From: Dermacentor variabilis
Taxonomy: Eukaryota > Arthropoda > Arachnida > Ixodida > Ixodidae
NCBI RefSeq assembly: GCF_050947875.1
Contig: NC_134574.1
Location: 153,054,434-153,118,433, forward strand
Reading direction: 5' to 3'
Length of the DNA: 64,000 nucleotides
In this document: positions 34,268-45,776 of the stretch, in pieces
Layout: every line of letters starts with the position of its first letter
Position numbering within the stretch: the first letter of the stretch is position 1
Made by a program: the position numbers and the translations under genes
Notes under the pieces: generated by a model
What the model saw: the letters and a program-made list of their open reading frames with translations, nothing else
Databases searched by the model: none
Told to the model about the DNA's origin: nothing

Positions 34268-35008
34268 ATATGGTCAGCACTTTTTCTCTCAGTGGCTGTA
34301 AGAAGTAATTTGTAATTTAGGACACTGGTAGAAGAAAATGGCTTTTCGTTTTATTTTCCATCAAAACATCACTGGAGAGATAAATATGAAAATAGGAATA
34401 CTAACAGAACTGTTTATGTGCACTAGGTTCAGAAAACAAGCAGCATCGCTTTTCCTCCAGGTGTTATAACCGCTTAAAAGTCAATTTCCCAGGCTACAGA
34501 TGAGCTTCCGTTTGCAATGGATCGCACGCGTACGCAAAGAAGGAAGAACAGGAGAAAGGGCATGCCCTTTCAAAGCAAGTCAAGCGAAGTAAATAAATAC
34601 GCACATCTTTATGTATAATAAGCAATGATGGCCAAGTTACGCAACTCCCACGACCCGGTTTGTAAATTTCCTTTGAATTAGTCACGGCGTATATTCATGC
34701 ACAAATTTGCGACACATGACAGCATCAAGATGGGTATGCCGTATGTATGAGGCATCATGGTAGGTGTGTATTATGTATTATGTCGCAGTGGTCCAGAAAT
34801 TGTGAAGTACACATTGAAGAGATATGGGTATTTTCAAAACGCAGATACAATCGAATGCTTTTTTCATGTAAACAGGAACTGTTGTGTAAAGTCAGATATT
34901 GGTTTAACCATCGCAACTGAGGGGCAAAATAGCAAAGCTGTTCTCACCTGAAATTTTTTAAATCTAATTTCGCTCTAACGCTTGCTTTCTTTTTCTATAT
35001 ATGAATTC
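34268..35008. other. No recognised feature
   Basis: AT-rich sequence with short unassigned open frames on both strands. Confidence 0.4.
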
Positions 35009-35279
35009 CAGTGTGTTACGTGCCAAAACCACGATTTTATTATGAGTCGCGCCGTAGTGGGGAACTCCGGATTAATTTTCATAACCAGAGGAGAGAGAGA
35101 ACCCTTTAGTGAACGACAGAGAAGATAACCAGAGGATCTTTAACGTGTCTCTAAAGCACGGGACAGAGACGTTTTTGCATTTCGCCCCCATCAACATGAG
35201 GTCGTCGAGGCCAGGATTCGATCCCGCGAGCTCGTGCTCAGCAGCGCAATGCCATAGCCGCTTAGCCACTGCGGCGGGT
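35009..35279 (-). mobile_element. Ruka-like tRNA-derived SINE, near full length
   Basis: Read on the minus strand it starts at a tRNA-like head with A box TGGCTAAGCGG (35263-35273) and a B-box-like GGATCGAATCC (near 35216-35226). The body (complement of CATTTCGCCCCCATC and GGGGAACTCCGGATTAATTTT) follows, with the 3' end at about 35009. It matches the tick SINE that I recall as Ruka. A 44-base insertion or duplication bordered by ATAACCAGAG lies at 35081-35134. Confidence 0.75.
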
Positions 35280-37441
35280 ATATTTTTTTTTTTCGATAAA
35301 CCAAGGAGTGAGATGTTTCATGGAGCCATGCGTCACAAAAAGCAGGTGGCGGCCCTAAGACTGTGGTAAATGATGCTATAAAGAAGAGCCAGGCTACAGT
35401 TTGTTTCGTACAAAAAATTGAAAAGTGTTTTATTTCAAAGCAAGAAAAACTTATCGCTAATTAACCCACAAGATAACAAAACAGAAACACCGAACTTCTT
35501 ACTGCAGTGCAAGAGAACTAGCTTATATATCAAACCATAATGACGCTGAAAAAAAAAAGTCAGGGTAGCGTCGGCATTACGTTGACGAAGACTTTTGCTT
35601 TAAAACTCAATCATGATGACAGCTGATTACGGAGGCAACTGCTCAGTGAAGCGCTCTGGCAGAATACTTCTTTTTCTTGCGAAGAGTGGTCAACAAAGCC
35701 CTGCAGTGTGTGCGTGTGCGAGTATCTTGTGGGAGGCCACTTCCAAATAATGTTTACTCCAGCCAGACGAATATTTCGTTTCAGGTAACTGCAGATGTTA
35801 GTACTTGGCCAGTCAGCGGCAGTCACTGTAGACACTTTGAAACAAGCAGCACTCACCAAGAGACAAAATGCACGCGCCCATCCCCCCACACACGCACACA
35901 ATACGTACAAAACACACACACACGTACAACGCACACACACCTCCATGTTGGTGGTTGCTGTTTGTTTAAAAAATGTAGAGGCCTATACAGAACATTTCAC
36001 TGACAAGCTTCATTTCATTATTATTACCAATATGCACTAAGCTAGAGTATGTGTGAACCTCAGGATAATTAAGGCGTCTGTGGTTTTCTGTTTTAAGTAC
36101 CAGTTAAGCATACAAAAGGAGACACATTCATAATGTCTATTGCTTTATTTTAAAGGAACAACAGGCAATGAAGACGAAGAAAGAAAAAGATCTCCGGTTG
36201 GTATCCACCGGTTCAGGTACAAGTGTAATTAGCACCCTCCCGCTATCTTGGTCGTTTTGTTGCTTCTTTTTATGCCTGTCACCTATTCATGATAATATGG
36301 CACCTGACTTGTAGAAGCGACTAGCGGTCATTTTCTAAAGGTGCATGGAAAGTGCATTTGAGGCAACTATAGAACCCTAAAGAAATACAAATAGCGAAAA
36401 AATACATTATTCTTCTGGGTTTTTGTTCTCGTTTGTTAGCGCTTTTTTTCCGTATTCGAATTTTCGAAACTAATTTTAACCAACGCGTCCATAGCACCAC
36501 CTTATTTCTGTATGATGTAGCGCGCTCTTTTCTTTCTTTATTGTAGTGCAGACGCACCCTGCGCTGCGATTCAACGAATTTTTCCTCGGCGCTGACTTTT
36601 GAAAAAGATTACTCGAGAAATTTCAATGGAAATTTGAGCAAGAAATTTGTTGAAAGTCGCTGCCTGCGTCATACCTTATCCCCTCATATGCGTCATACCA
36701 TGCGTCATACCATGTGCGTCTTCCTGACGCTATAGCTAATAGCCATCAACCGCCAACAAGACCAGCTGCCTACGTGTATGCCACGTGACCAAGCACGCGT
36801 GCATCTGTCGAATAAAGATGAAAGGTGTTGTCGGATACGTAGAACTTCCGTCACTCGAGGCAGCGCGCGTCCCTAAACTCCTCTTTGACGATACAATAAA
36901 AATATTTTTTTGGCTTGATTCACTCATCCTATACGCTGGCACCTGAAGTGCAATGGCGATGAGGGAAGGTTTCGTTTTTCTTATGTTTGGTGTTGCTGTT
37001 TGTTTCTTTTACAACGAAGCTGTTAGCCTCTCGTTGGTCGGCGTTTTTCGTGTCGTCGTGCGTGGGCAAAAATAGCCGATCCCGGAGGTATTGCGAAACC
37101 AGGCCGACCTGCGGCGAACGGGAAGCAGGCTTCAAGCACTCGAACTGAAGCTAAAAGCGCATGAATTCTTTGAAGTCACGCATAAAACAAGCAATGCAGC
37201 ATTTGTTTCAATGAAGAACAAGCGCAAAACAAGCATCCAAACTACAAAATCGATGATCACGTGCTCCTCATAACTATGCGAAGCGTCTGGCGCTTCTCGA
37301 ATACGTTTCCCGGTAAAGGTTACTGTGGCACAAGCTGCCGCGCCGACACCAACTTGTGACGTCACTAGCCTTTCGTATATACGAGCGCTATGGATAGGCA
37401 ACGCATAGTTAGGTCTCCCGACGAGCAGCGTGAATACGAGT
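35280..37441. other. Intergenic, unassigned
   Basis: A CA-rich run at about 35880-35945 is present. No coding region or element is recognised. An AATAAA-containing, LTR-like stretch at 36780-36900 could not be substantiated. Confidence 0.35.
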
Positions 37442-37461
37442 AGCCGCTAAGCTTAGCGGCT
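37442..37461. repeat. 20-bp perfect palindrome
   Basis: AGCCGCTAAGCTTAGCGGCT is its own reverse complement. 37462-38440 shows nothing else recognised. Confidence 0.85.
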
Positions 37462-38442
37462 CCTCGTAGGGAAAAGGAAATGGCGATGCCACAAGCGGCG
37501 GCGTGCTGTCAAAATTACCATTCCTCCCATTACTAGCATTACTATAAATTACCGTTACTCTAAACCACTAAAGTATTGCATATTCCCATGAACAGTTGTA
37601 GTGGTGGTTTTCATCAGCTTCGCAGGACATTCACTTTTGCAGGGCCTGGATGGAGACTCAGTTCTTTTGTTCACATCCAACAGAGTCTGATTTAAAGCTG
37701 CCTGAAGGCTTGGAAACTGATGCGTGCCATAAAGACAAAATGACAAGCCTTCTTGTTGAGTGGTTAGGTGGTCCCCCGAGGAAGGAGGCGAATTTGCTTC
37801 GAAGCGTCTGGTTTCAATAACTGGGAACAGGGTAGGCATAGTTTTCGAAAAATATCGATTTTTTGTTTTTGTGTAATTTAAAATCTCTATTTTTTCCTTA
37901 ACATAGCCCAGTGTTTCATTTGCGCGCACGCGAAATATTTAACTCAAAATCAACATTCTTCGAAACCTAGGCAGCATCCAGGCACGCCCCCTTTGACACA
38001 TGTTCGGGATGTGTGCCTCTCCTAAACTGAAAGAAAAATGTTTATTCAACGCCTATTTTTTGTCACGTTTAGCGGAATGGCTGTCACTCATCTGGCAACA
38101 GTGAAAACCTAGCTAGCATGTTTCACTTAGCCAAACGAATCCTAAGACGCAGCTAGATTACTCGCAACGCACGGCGTTATGGTGGCCGCTAAACACCATA
38201 TAGCGGCGTTTCGCTCGTGCTTCGGCGTGTTTTCGCGGACAATCGAATTTGTTTATACTTTGGTGCTGGTTATTTAGTGGTAATGCAATGACGTAGCCAA
38301 GGAAGTGCTATAAAAAACGTCTCTTCCACGGAAACCGGCATAAGTCGATCTCCAATGACGCCAATTCTCCGCAACACAATGCAGGAGTGGGCGCCGCGGC
38401 CACCACGTGCGCGTCTGCATCGAAGCTTTCGTGCTAGGCGAA

Positions 38443-38846
38443 ACGCTTGAAGCGGAACGCCGGTCTTTCAGCAGCTCTCAAAGCCTGAGCTTCTCCAGAA
38501 ATGTCTCCATGGAAAAACTCAGAACGCGAATGAGCAGTTCAACAACGTTGTATGGGAGCGCGCTCCGAAGAATGTCTTTCTTGGCCTCAAGACGCTGAAG
38601 ATAGCGACAATGGATGCTGTGCTAACTTTTAATGACTGCAGCATTGCTCGAGACGACATTTTGAGGTCATTAGGAGTTTCTCCAGGACGGTTCACAGTCC
38701 AGTGGTTGCGCGAAGCTGACCGGCGGTGACTGTACTTTGCAGAGAGGGCTACACGACTGGTCACTAAGGAGGCCCGGAAAACAAGGCAGCTAGCACAAAA
38801 AAGAAATGTTGACGATGGAGGGCACTACCAGGCTGGTGGCTATTGA
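38443..38846 (+). pseudogene. Mutator-like transposase C-terminal fragment
   Basis: The frame reads PELLQKCLHGKTQNANEQF, NVVWERAPKN, TLKIATMDAVLTFND, ILRSLGVSPGRF, a stop after EADRR, then YFAERATRLVTKEARK, and ends near HYQAGGY. This matches, from memory, the C-terminus of Mutator-type transposases that are numerous in ticks (NNxFNxVVW, AVxxFN, LGxxPG, DYxPGxF). The catalytic domain is absent. Only the C-terminal third remains, with one in-frame TGA. Confidence 0.5.
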
Positions 38847-39309
38847 AAAAATGCGCCAGAATTTGTTTCTATAGTCCTATATTGCAATAAAGTTATTTCT
38901 TCCACTTCAAAGCTAATTATCTAAAAACACCAAATTTTGCTGCATTTGACCCTTTCTTTCAGAAACTACAAGCGCTAGGGAGATAATATTTTCCAGTTAT
39001 TGAGCAAATATTACAGAGAGTCTACTGAACCAGGATTATAAATATTATTGTAAGGGATTTTTATTTACAGGCTATTTAGTGCAGATTTTGGCTCTAAAAT
39101 TTGGTGGGTCCAGTAAAAAAATGAAAACAAAAAACTAATCTTTCAAAAAAATAATCCTGGTTCCGTAACACTACTTAACATTGCTGATTACAATGCCACC
39201 AAGGTTAATGTTCTAACCCCAGCAGATCATGAGAAAAAGGGTCACGAACATGGCCTAAAATGCATGGCAAGAATAGGACCTACCCTGTCCCCTTAATAAC
39301 TTCACTTTT

Positions 39310-39628
39310 AATGCGAAAGCATTATATGCCCCATTATATGCCCCGTGAAGTTATCATCCGATGGTACCAAAACCCACGTGACTAAGTGTGACGTCGCGTT
39401 CCCGGTGCTGGACCAGCTGCGGCTCAAACAGCGAAATCCCACGGTGAACAGCCATGGCGTCGGAGGGACGCCGTGGCCCGCTTCCGAAATTGGATTGAGG
39501 TCGAATAAAGTGGATTAAGGTGGACTAAAGTGGATTAAGGTCGGTACAAATAAGAGCGACCCGGATTAAGGTGAATTAAGCTGGTGTTTTAATGAAATTA
39601 CTTAGACAAGTCCTAATGCTTTCGCATT
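39310..39628. mobile_element. Small element with hairpin ends
   Basis: AATGCGAAAGCATTA (39310-39324) and TAATGCTTTCGCATT (39614-39628) form terminal inverted repeats that are themselves palindromic. The interior has a GGATTAAGGTGGA-type tandem repeat (about 39491-39575). It is non-coding. The surrounding 38850-39309 and 39630-40389 show nothing else recognised. Confidence 0.55.
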
Positions 39629-40389
39629 CAAATCGCGTAAGCATACTTTTATCGTGGGAGACGCTCCTAGATATTTAATTATCTCAATCAGGCAGATAAG
39701 CCAGTCAAAATGTGTAGTTTCCAGACTACCAGCGCTGTTCTAAGGTCCAAGTGCTTGTGTTGGCAAGCTGGAAGACACCGTTACTTTAGGCGTTTTGATG
39801 CTCGATTCTTCTCATTATGTGGTCGAACCATTTCCCCATCATTCGAATCTCTTCGTGGTCAGAATATGACGAACCACATTCCAGCCGCGTTGAAAATTGA
39901 CAGGTGTCCAGTGAAGGTCCTGCACTGGTGTACCTGGACTGCGAGTTGCTTGTACGTGATGACTTATTTCGCTACCTCTGAAGTCATTTAGTAAAAACAT
40001 TCCTGCAGAATCTATATCACGATGAATATCGACGTCAATGGGATTAGCAGCGACGCAGTATAGCGACTCACCGTATAGCCGCCGGCGAGGCGCGTCGTGT
40101 ATGAGGCGAGTACTGCAGCTGGATTCCGCTCTCGCGCTTCCCTCTGGACTCGCTGCGTCATTTAGCGGCCTAGAAGTCAGCGTGTGGTCTCCGAGATGTG
40201 TGGCCTACAGGTGTGTGCGAACGCTGACGATTAAGCCCTACCGCCCTGTGGGCACTCGCATTCGTGGCGCAGAGAGCTAAAGCGTCGAGCTGCTGTGCTT
40301 GACGAACTCGTGTGACGAGGGTTCCTTTCAAACCTAACCGAAGAAATTTGGAAAGCTTTTTTCTAGCCAATATAGCATGTGGAACCACC

Positions 40390-40549
40390 AAGCACAGTTA
40401 AGAGCACAGGGGTTTTATTTGTACCTCACTTCACTCGATCTACTTCATCGTTGCCCACTCCTCTTCTTCATCTCTTAAGCCGTACCCCACTATTCGCTCA
40501 AGTCTAAAACCAGCGACGCGACAGAAAAAGAAGAAAAGTTTGCCGCACA
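40390..40549 (-). mobile_element. Candidate 3' LTR of the Ty3/Gypsy-like element
   Basis: On the minus strand, TGTGCGGCAAAC starts right after a purine-rich AGTGGAGGGCGCCA, in the position of a polypurine tract downstream of integrase. A polyadenylation-type AATAAA occurs near 40415. The far boundary is uncertain. Confidence 0.3.
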
Positions 40550-40586
40550 TGGCGCCCTCCACTGCGGTAAAGTGGCCGTAGTCACT

Positions 40587-41283
40587 TTAAAAGGTGGTCA
40601 GGCGGAGCTGTTGATAATGAGAGCCGGTTTCCTCCTTGCGATAGCAACTGTGTTGATATCGTAAGGATGGACGGTTGTGAAATGGTGTTCGGAACAATTG
40701 TGACTGTTGTGAAATGGTGTTCAGAACACTCGATGACGAAGAGAGGACCGTCGTAGCGGAGCTGAAGAGAACGACGAGGCGTGTCAACGTGGACAAAAGC
40801 GTGTGAGAATCCTTGCAGGCTCCAGGGTAGGAAAATGTGCTTAGTCGTGTGATCACAGGTCGGCGATGGGCGCAAGTTGTGCATGAAAATGTGCAGACGC
40901 TGGACGAAAGAAGACGGATCTGAAACATTGGCCCTAGACAGGGGGTTGACGACGTCACCGGGCAAACGGAGGGTGCAGCCGTGAACCATCTCAGCTACAG
41001 AGCAGGCGAGTTCTGTTCGGATTGTTGGCCGAAGGCCGAGCAGCACGATGGGTAGATGTCATACCCAATCCGCCGGTGAGGCTGAGCGACGAATGCAGCT
41101 TTCAAACGTCGATGTAGCCTTTCGACGATGGCGTTGGATGCTGGATGGTAAGCAGTTGTGCGAATGCGAGCACAACCCAGAAGAGATGTTACAGGCGTGA
41201 AAAGTGCCGACTCAACTGTCTGACTCGATCAGTGGTCACCGTTGATGGCACAACAAAACGGCTAATAAAGGTCGACAGAAAAT
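40587..41283 (-). pseudogene. Ty3/Gypsy-like integrase, C-terminal half, frameshifted
   Basis: The minus-strand reading shows FISRFVVPSTVTTDR with the second catalytic Asp, then after a frameshift AYHPASNAIVERLHRRLK with the catalytic Glu, IVLLGLRPTIRTELACSVAE, LRLPGD, and the C-terminal SLQLRYDGPLFVIE. Integrase joins retrotransposon cDNA to host DNA. At least one frameshift and one stop inactivate it. The RT and RNase H that should precede it are missing; at 41283 the integrase joins directly to an upstream linker region, so this is an internal-deletion derivative. Confidence 0.75.
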
Positions 41284-41753
41284 TATGAGCAACTGTCTCC
41301 GCCGTGGTCTCTTGCGTGTTTGATAGGTAGACTTGGGCCCCACGGGAAGATGTTTGATAATGATGATCTCGGTTGTGTTGGTCGCTTCGGCTTCCTTAGG
41401 CAAGATGTCGCTGAGTACGGCGGGAAGGGTCGTGCTTTCAGCCAATGGTTGCCCTGAGAACTGGAGACGTGATACCGGGGATACAGGGAGTGTCTCGTTT
41501 CCGTGGTCCGTAGGCGTGTCGGGAGTGTGGAGTGGTAGAACGTTGTTAAGAACGGCCAGCTGCAGTGCAAGTTTTGCCACCCAGTTGCGACTATGGCGGC
41601 AACATTCCGGGAGCGTCGCCGCACACCTCTAGCCACGGCGTGGCTAAGTCGACTGTGTGTGAACAACAATACGTGCGTCCTCGACTCTCCGTCGTTGGAG
41701 CCGAGTTTGACGAAGTCGCCATTGTAACTAAACGGACTCGGCGGACCAACTAT
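41284..41753 (-). mobile_element. Linker region of the Gypsy-like element
   Basis: The minus strand reads TDHGNETLPVSPVSRLQFSG and NTTEIIIIKHLPVGPKSTYQ, homologous to 57850-58080 (TDHGNETPPDPP, EIIIIQHFPVGPKFTCQ). The function is not recognised. 41590-41753 carries a further open minus frame of unknown nature. Confidence 0.55.
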
Positions 41754-42017
41754 TGTTACTGAGCCGCGGGAACTTCTACTGACACCCCTTTCCACGCGCC
41801 TACCAAGACGCCAGACAATGGGCGGCCGCCGGGCGCGCTGCAGTTCGGGGAATAAATGCCCGCACGGTGCCTCGTTCTCCCCTACGGTGCCTGGTCAACT
41901 CGCCTAAGGTGCTTAGACGGCCGTTTCCGTCACCTGGGTATCGGGAGAGGACCGAGTGTTTAAAAACCGCGGTTGTGCGGCTGCTCAGGACACTCTCTCA
42001 AGCAGTCATTTTAGACT

Positions 42018-43239
42018 GATGTAGAATCAGGAACACCTTAGACTTCTGTCAACCAAAGGACCAGGCAGGATTCCGTAAAGGCTACTCAACAATAGACGAT
42101 ATTCACACTATCAATCAAGTGATAGAGAAATGTGCAGAATATAACCAACCCTTATATATAGCTTTCATTGATTACGAGAAAGCGTTTGATTCAGTCGAAA
42201 CCTCAGCAGTCATGGAGGCATTACGGAATCAGGGTGTAGATGAGCCATATGTAAAGATACTGGAAGATATCTATAGCGGCTGCACAGCCACCGTAGTCCT
42301 CCACAAAGAAAGCAACAAAATCCCTATAAAGAAAGGCGTCAGACAGGGAGATACGATATCTCCAATGCTATTCACAGCATGTTTACAGGAGGTATTCAGA
42401 GGCCTGGAGTGGGAAGAATTGGGGATAAAAGTTGATGGAGAATACCTTAGCAACTTGCGATTCGCTGATGATATTGCCTTGCTTAGTAACTCAGGAGACC
42501 AATTGCAATACATGCTCACTGACCTGGAGAGGCAAAGCAGAAGGGTGGGTCTGAAAATTAATCTGCAGAAAACTAAAGTATTGTTTAACAGTCTCGGAAG
42601 AGAACAGCAGTTTACGATAGGTAGCGAAGAACTGGAAGTGGTAAAGGAATACATCTACTTAGGGCAGGTAGTGACCACGGATCCGGATCATGAGACTGAA
42701 ATAACCAGAAGAATAAGAATGGGCTGGGATGCGTTTGGTAGGCATTCTCAAATCATGAACAGCAGGTTGCCACTATCCCTCAAAAGGAAAGTGTATAACA
42801 GCTGTGTGTTACCAGTACTCACATATGGGGCAGAAACCTGGAGGCTTACGAAAAGGGTTCTGCTGAAATTGAGGACGACGCAACGAGCTATGGAAAGAAG
42901 AATGATGGGTGTGACGTTAAGGGATAAGAAAAGAGCAGATTGGGTGAGGCAACAAACGCGGGTAAACTCCATCTTAGTTGAAATCAAGAAAAAGAAATGG
43001 GCATGGGCCGGACATGTAATGAGGACGGAAGATAACCGATGGTCACTAAGGGTTACGGACTGGATTCCAAGGGAAGGGATGCGTAGCAGGGGGCGGCAGA
43101 AAGTTAGGTGGGCGGATGACATTAAGCCGTTTGCAGGGACAACATGGCCACAATTAGTACATGACCGGGGTAGTTGGAGAAGTATGGGAGAGGCCTTTGC
43201 CCTGCAGTGGGCGTAACTAGGCTGATGATGATGATGATG
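42018..43239 (+). mobile_element. RTE-clade LINE, copy 3, 5'-truncated
   Basis: RT and the C-terminal domain are open throughout. The 3' end is the RTE tail with GATGATGATGATGATGA at 43223-43239. The flanks 41992-42017 and 43240-43265 are 26-base direct repeats with four mismatches (ACTCTCTCAAGCAGTCAT versus ACTTTCTCAAACAGTCAT), which look like an aged target-site duplication. It lies within the probable LTR 41754-43483. Confidence 0.85.
42020..43216 (+). CDS. RTE reverse transcriptase, open but lacking its N-terminus
   Basis: The frame is open from the insertion point with no true start codon. It begins RIRNTLDFCQPKDQAGFRKG. RT blocks are AFIDYEKAFDSVETS (first catalytic Asp region), VRQGDTISPMLFT and LRFADDIALLSNSG (catalytic FADD). 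The thumb is INLQKTKVLFNS and EYIYLGQVV. The C-terminus is SRLPLSLKRKVYNSC, TYGAETWRLT, WAGHVMRTEDN, RGRQKVRWADD and MGEAFALQWA. No stop or frameshift occurs in about 398 codons, unlike copies 1 and 2. The endonuclease is missing, so it cannot be autonomous. Confidence 0.8.
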   Translation, partial: CRIRNTLDFCQPKDQAGFRKGYSTIDDIHTINQVIEKCAEYNQPLYIAFIDYEKAFDSVETSAVMEALRNQGVDEPYVKILEDIYSGCTATVVLHKESNKIPIKKGVRQGDTISPMLFTACLQEVFRGLEWEELGIKVDGEYLSNLRFADDIALLSNSGDQLQYMLTDLERQSRRVGLKINLQKTKVLFNSLGREQQFTIGSEELEVVKEYIYLGQVVTTDPDHETEITRRIRMGWDAFGRHSQIMNSRLPLSLKRKVYNSCVLPVLTYGAETWRLTKRVLLKLRTTQRAMERRMMGVTLRDKKRADWVRQQTRVNSILVEIKKKKWAWAGHVMRTEDNRWSLRVTDWIPREGMRSRGRQKVRWADDIKPFAGTTWPQLVHDRGSWRSMGEAFALQWA

Positions 43240-43483
43240 ACTTTCTCAAACAGTCATGATAGACTCATATAAATACTGTAAATAAACCCATATTCCTCGT
43301 TCTCGATGAGAGGCAGTCCTTCCCTTCATCAACGTCCTCAGCGTAGATAAGTTGGACGACGGCATGGGCCAGCTACCTTCTAATTCATGCCCGACTCCAA
43401 TCTTGACAACGGATCACGAGCGATGGGATTGAACCCCCAATCATAACGTCTAATACGATATTAGCCAGTACCCCACTGTAACA

Positions 43484-44560
43484 TATCACTGATGAGCGTG
43501 AAGGCTGCCTCAAGGTCTGCTGTGGTTGAGAAGGAGGTCTCGGCCCTTGGGAACCCTATGTAGTTCTAGGGCTCAATTGTAAAGGGGCGAAGGTTTACTG
43601 CACCGTCCTCGATGGTGAGCCGAACTTCGCCAAAGCAGAGGCACGCACCTCCCAGAATTAGGTCGGCGGGCAGGTCTTCAAAGGTGGGAACCACGACCAG
43701 GCGCTTGCTTCTGGATTCAGCGTGAAGCTGAAGGTCAAGCATCCTGATAGGCATCCCGGGGCCACCGAGGACGAGGGGTTGCCTCGGTCCAGGACGGCAG
43801 TGCGACTGGGCGTGGCACCGAAGCAGCGCCGTACACTTAGCTCCGGTGTACACAGGAGCAGTGAGTTCCCCTATGTCGTCGAAGCGTACCGCTACGTTGG
43901 AAGCGGCCGCCCTTGGTGACGACCGGCTAGAGATCGGGCTTGCAGGCAGTTCTCGTATACTCGTATCCTGGGCGGCCGCGCGGAAAGCATCTGAGGCGCG
44001 ACGTGGCGGAATCCGCAACGGCTGTGTCAGTAACGCCCACATGCGGCTTTGCGGTATCCTGCAACTCCGCCGCTCACTGGGCGAAAGCATGGAAATAATA
44101 TATGACCGCGTGCGTCGAGTCATGCAGGCCGTCGACGACATATCATTTGTCTTCCGGAGAAGTCCAGGTCAAGCCACAAGCTTCCACGGGTCTAGTCATA
44201 GATGTAGAGTACGATGTCCTCGCTCGCGGCGTGCCGGAGCAACCGCATTTCTAAGAAACGAGCATCAGAAGCGCTCGGGACCGCTGCAAATGCCGATGTC
44301 AGCTCCGCACTCCAGGTTAGCCATGCAGTATACGGGCTCTTTTGGAACCGATGCTAGGCTTTAGCCTCGGAGCCTCAAGATGAGCCTCGTACTCATCCAC
44401 CTGTATTACTCTACACTCGCTCTCGTTCAAGCTCACGTCCACTCATGTTGACCAAGCCTCACTCGTGTCTGCCCTCCCGTCTAGTAACGCCCAGCAAGTA
44501 CTCACTAACATTCGCACTCACGTATACCTGACTCCCGCGTGAGCGCTTTTCCGGCGTTTT
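43484..44560 (-). mobile_element. Gypsy-like protease region, copy A
   Basis: The minus frame 44141-43566 contains VAVRFDDIGELTAPVYTGAK, where YTGA replaces the DTGA of retroviral-type aspartic proteases. VVVPTFEDLPADLILGG then corresponds to the hydrophobic ILG block. It is homologous to 58100-58520 and to 46860-47130. Upstream, at 44365-44545, is a CACTC-rich stretch shared with 58870-59065. Loss of the catalytic Asp means it is inactive as read. Confidence 0.55.
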
Positions 44561-44637
44561 GCGTGTCGCGCTACTGGCCCACAGTAGAAACTTCGTGGTG
44601 ACACCATTTCGCACTTAACATTTGCAAGTATCACAGG

Positions 44638-44880
44638 CTACAGCGCTTCGATGTTGGCGGCCCACAGGACCTCTCCGACCGGCAGAGAAGGGAGGGGTGG
44701 CAGTTCGTCCTCACGACCTAGCCCTGGCTTCTTCTGCACTCCGTAATCACACGGGCACTCGCCCGCAGGTGCCGTCGGTGAGCGCTTTCGGTTGATTGGA
44801 CAATTTGGTATTCCTTTCATTTCCATTATTTGCCTTGTTATGCATAAAGCTGTAGAATTAAACTGGCTGACTTATTACAG
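44638..44880 (-). other. Unrecognised open stretch
   Basis: A minus frame ends at about 44638 (KKPGLGREDELPPLPSLP...EAL stop) and contains AGECPCDYG. It sits upstream of the Gypsy-like protease region and could belong to that element; no family is recognised. 44900-45775 shows nothing else identifiable. Confidence 0.25.
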
Positions 44881-45776
44881 CGCCTTTCTTTTTTTTTTCG
44901 GTGGGTGGTGCATAATGGGGGGGGGTGTTACTATAATACCCGTCCTACCCGTTACTAATAGTTCCGCTCAACCATCTCTATTCTATAATTAGACATTCTT
45001 ATGCGTCGCATATGTCTTTAGCCTCTACGGCACTATGAAAGCAATCTAGGTTTCGCATTGCTCGAGAGCTTAGAATAAGAGCAAAGCTGAAAATATACAC
45101 TAACTAATAGATCGCAGATTACAGTTCTAATAAAACAGGAAGAAAAGGTCTGAAGATCTTGGTTTCTTTGATGTATGACAATCTGATGTCAAATAATGAC
45201 CGCATTTTTAGCCGATAAAAGATCTAGCAGGTGGCTGCAAATTGCGTGTGAAATTCGTTTGCTGTACCCGCTAACTCTCGCCCGTACTGTACGTTGCTCG
45301 ACAAGGGGAACAGCGCAAGCGACATGAAAAGGGGCTGAGTCGTTTTCTTTCTTATCCGTTGCAAAGTTATGCATATCAATGCACGAAGGTGATAACCAGC
45401 GGCGGAGTACACGCATGCTGCGGTGGTAGGCAAACTATCAGCACCTGGAGAAGCGTGTGACATCACTCAGTTGCCTTTCAATGCGTAGCATTATACGGAC
45501 AGTTGGTCGCAAAATTCTGTGTGAAACCAGAAAGCCCCTTTCACAATACAAGGCGATAATGCACTGCTTGAGCCCAGTATGTGCGGGGTTGATAGCTGCC
45601 ATCCGCAGTGTACGGCGACAAACGACCGATTGCCCGTGATAACCATAGGCGCCCAGGTGCTAGGCGGTCTACGAGCCCGTTCGCTTTCACCGTTCCCCGT
45701 ATGCCATACGCGGAAAGAAGGCGTTAAACTTAGGCTACGAGGGCTTAAGCTTATACTGAAATGGCGATTAAAAAAA

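Larger units (their letters stand above)
41754..43483 (+). mobile_element. Probable solo LTR, interrupted by RTE copy 3
   Basis: It starts TGTTAC and ends GTAACA (inverted 6-mers with TG/CA ends). It contains AATAAATGCCC near 41850 and TAAATAAACCC near 43275. Without the RTE insertion and its duplicated target it would be about 480 bp. TAT flanks both ends, but a full 4-5-bp duplication is not seen. It appears to split the Gypsy-like element that reads on the minus strand on either side. Orientation is inferred from the AATAAA. Confidence 0.45.

Noticed and set aside
36740..36960. LTR-like stretch with AATAAA and a possible primer-binding site
   Set aside because: No matching terminal repeat, no convincing tRNA complement and no coding region nearby.
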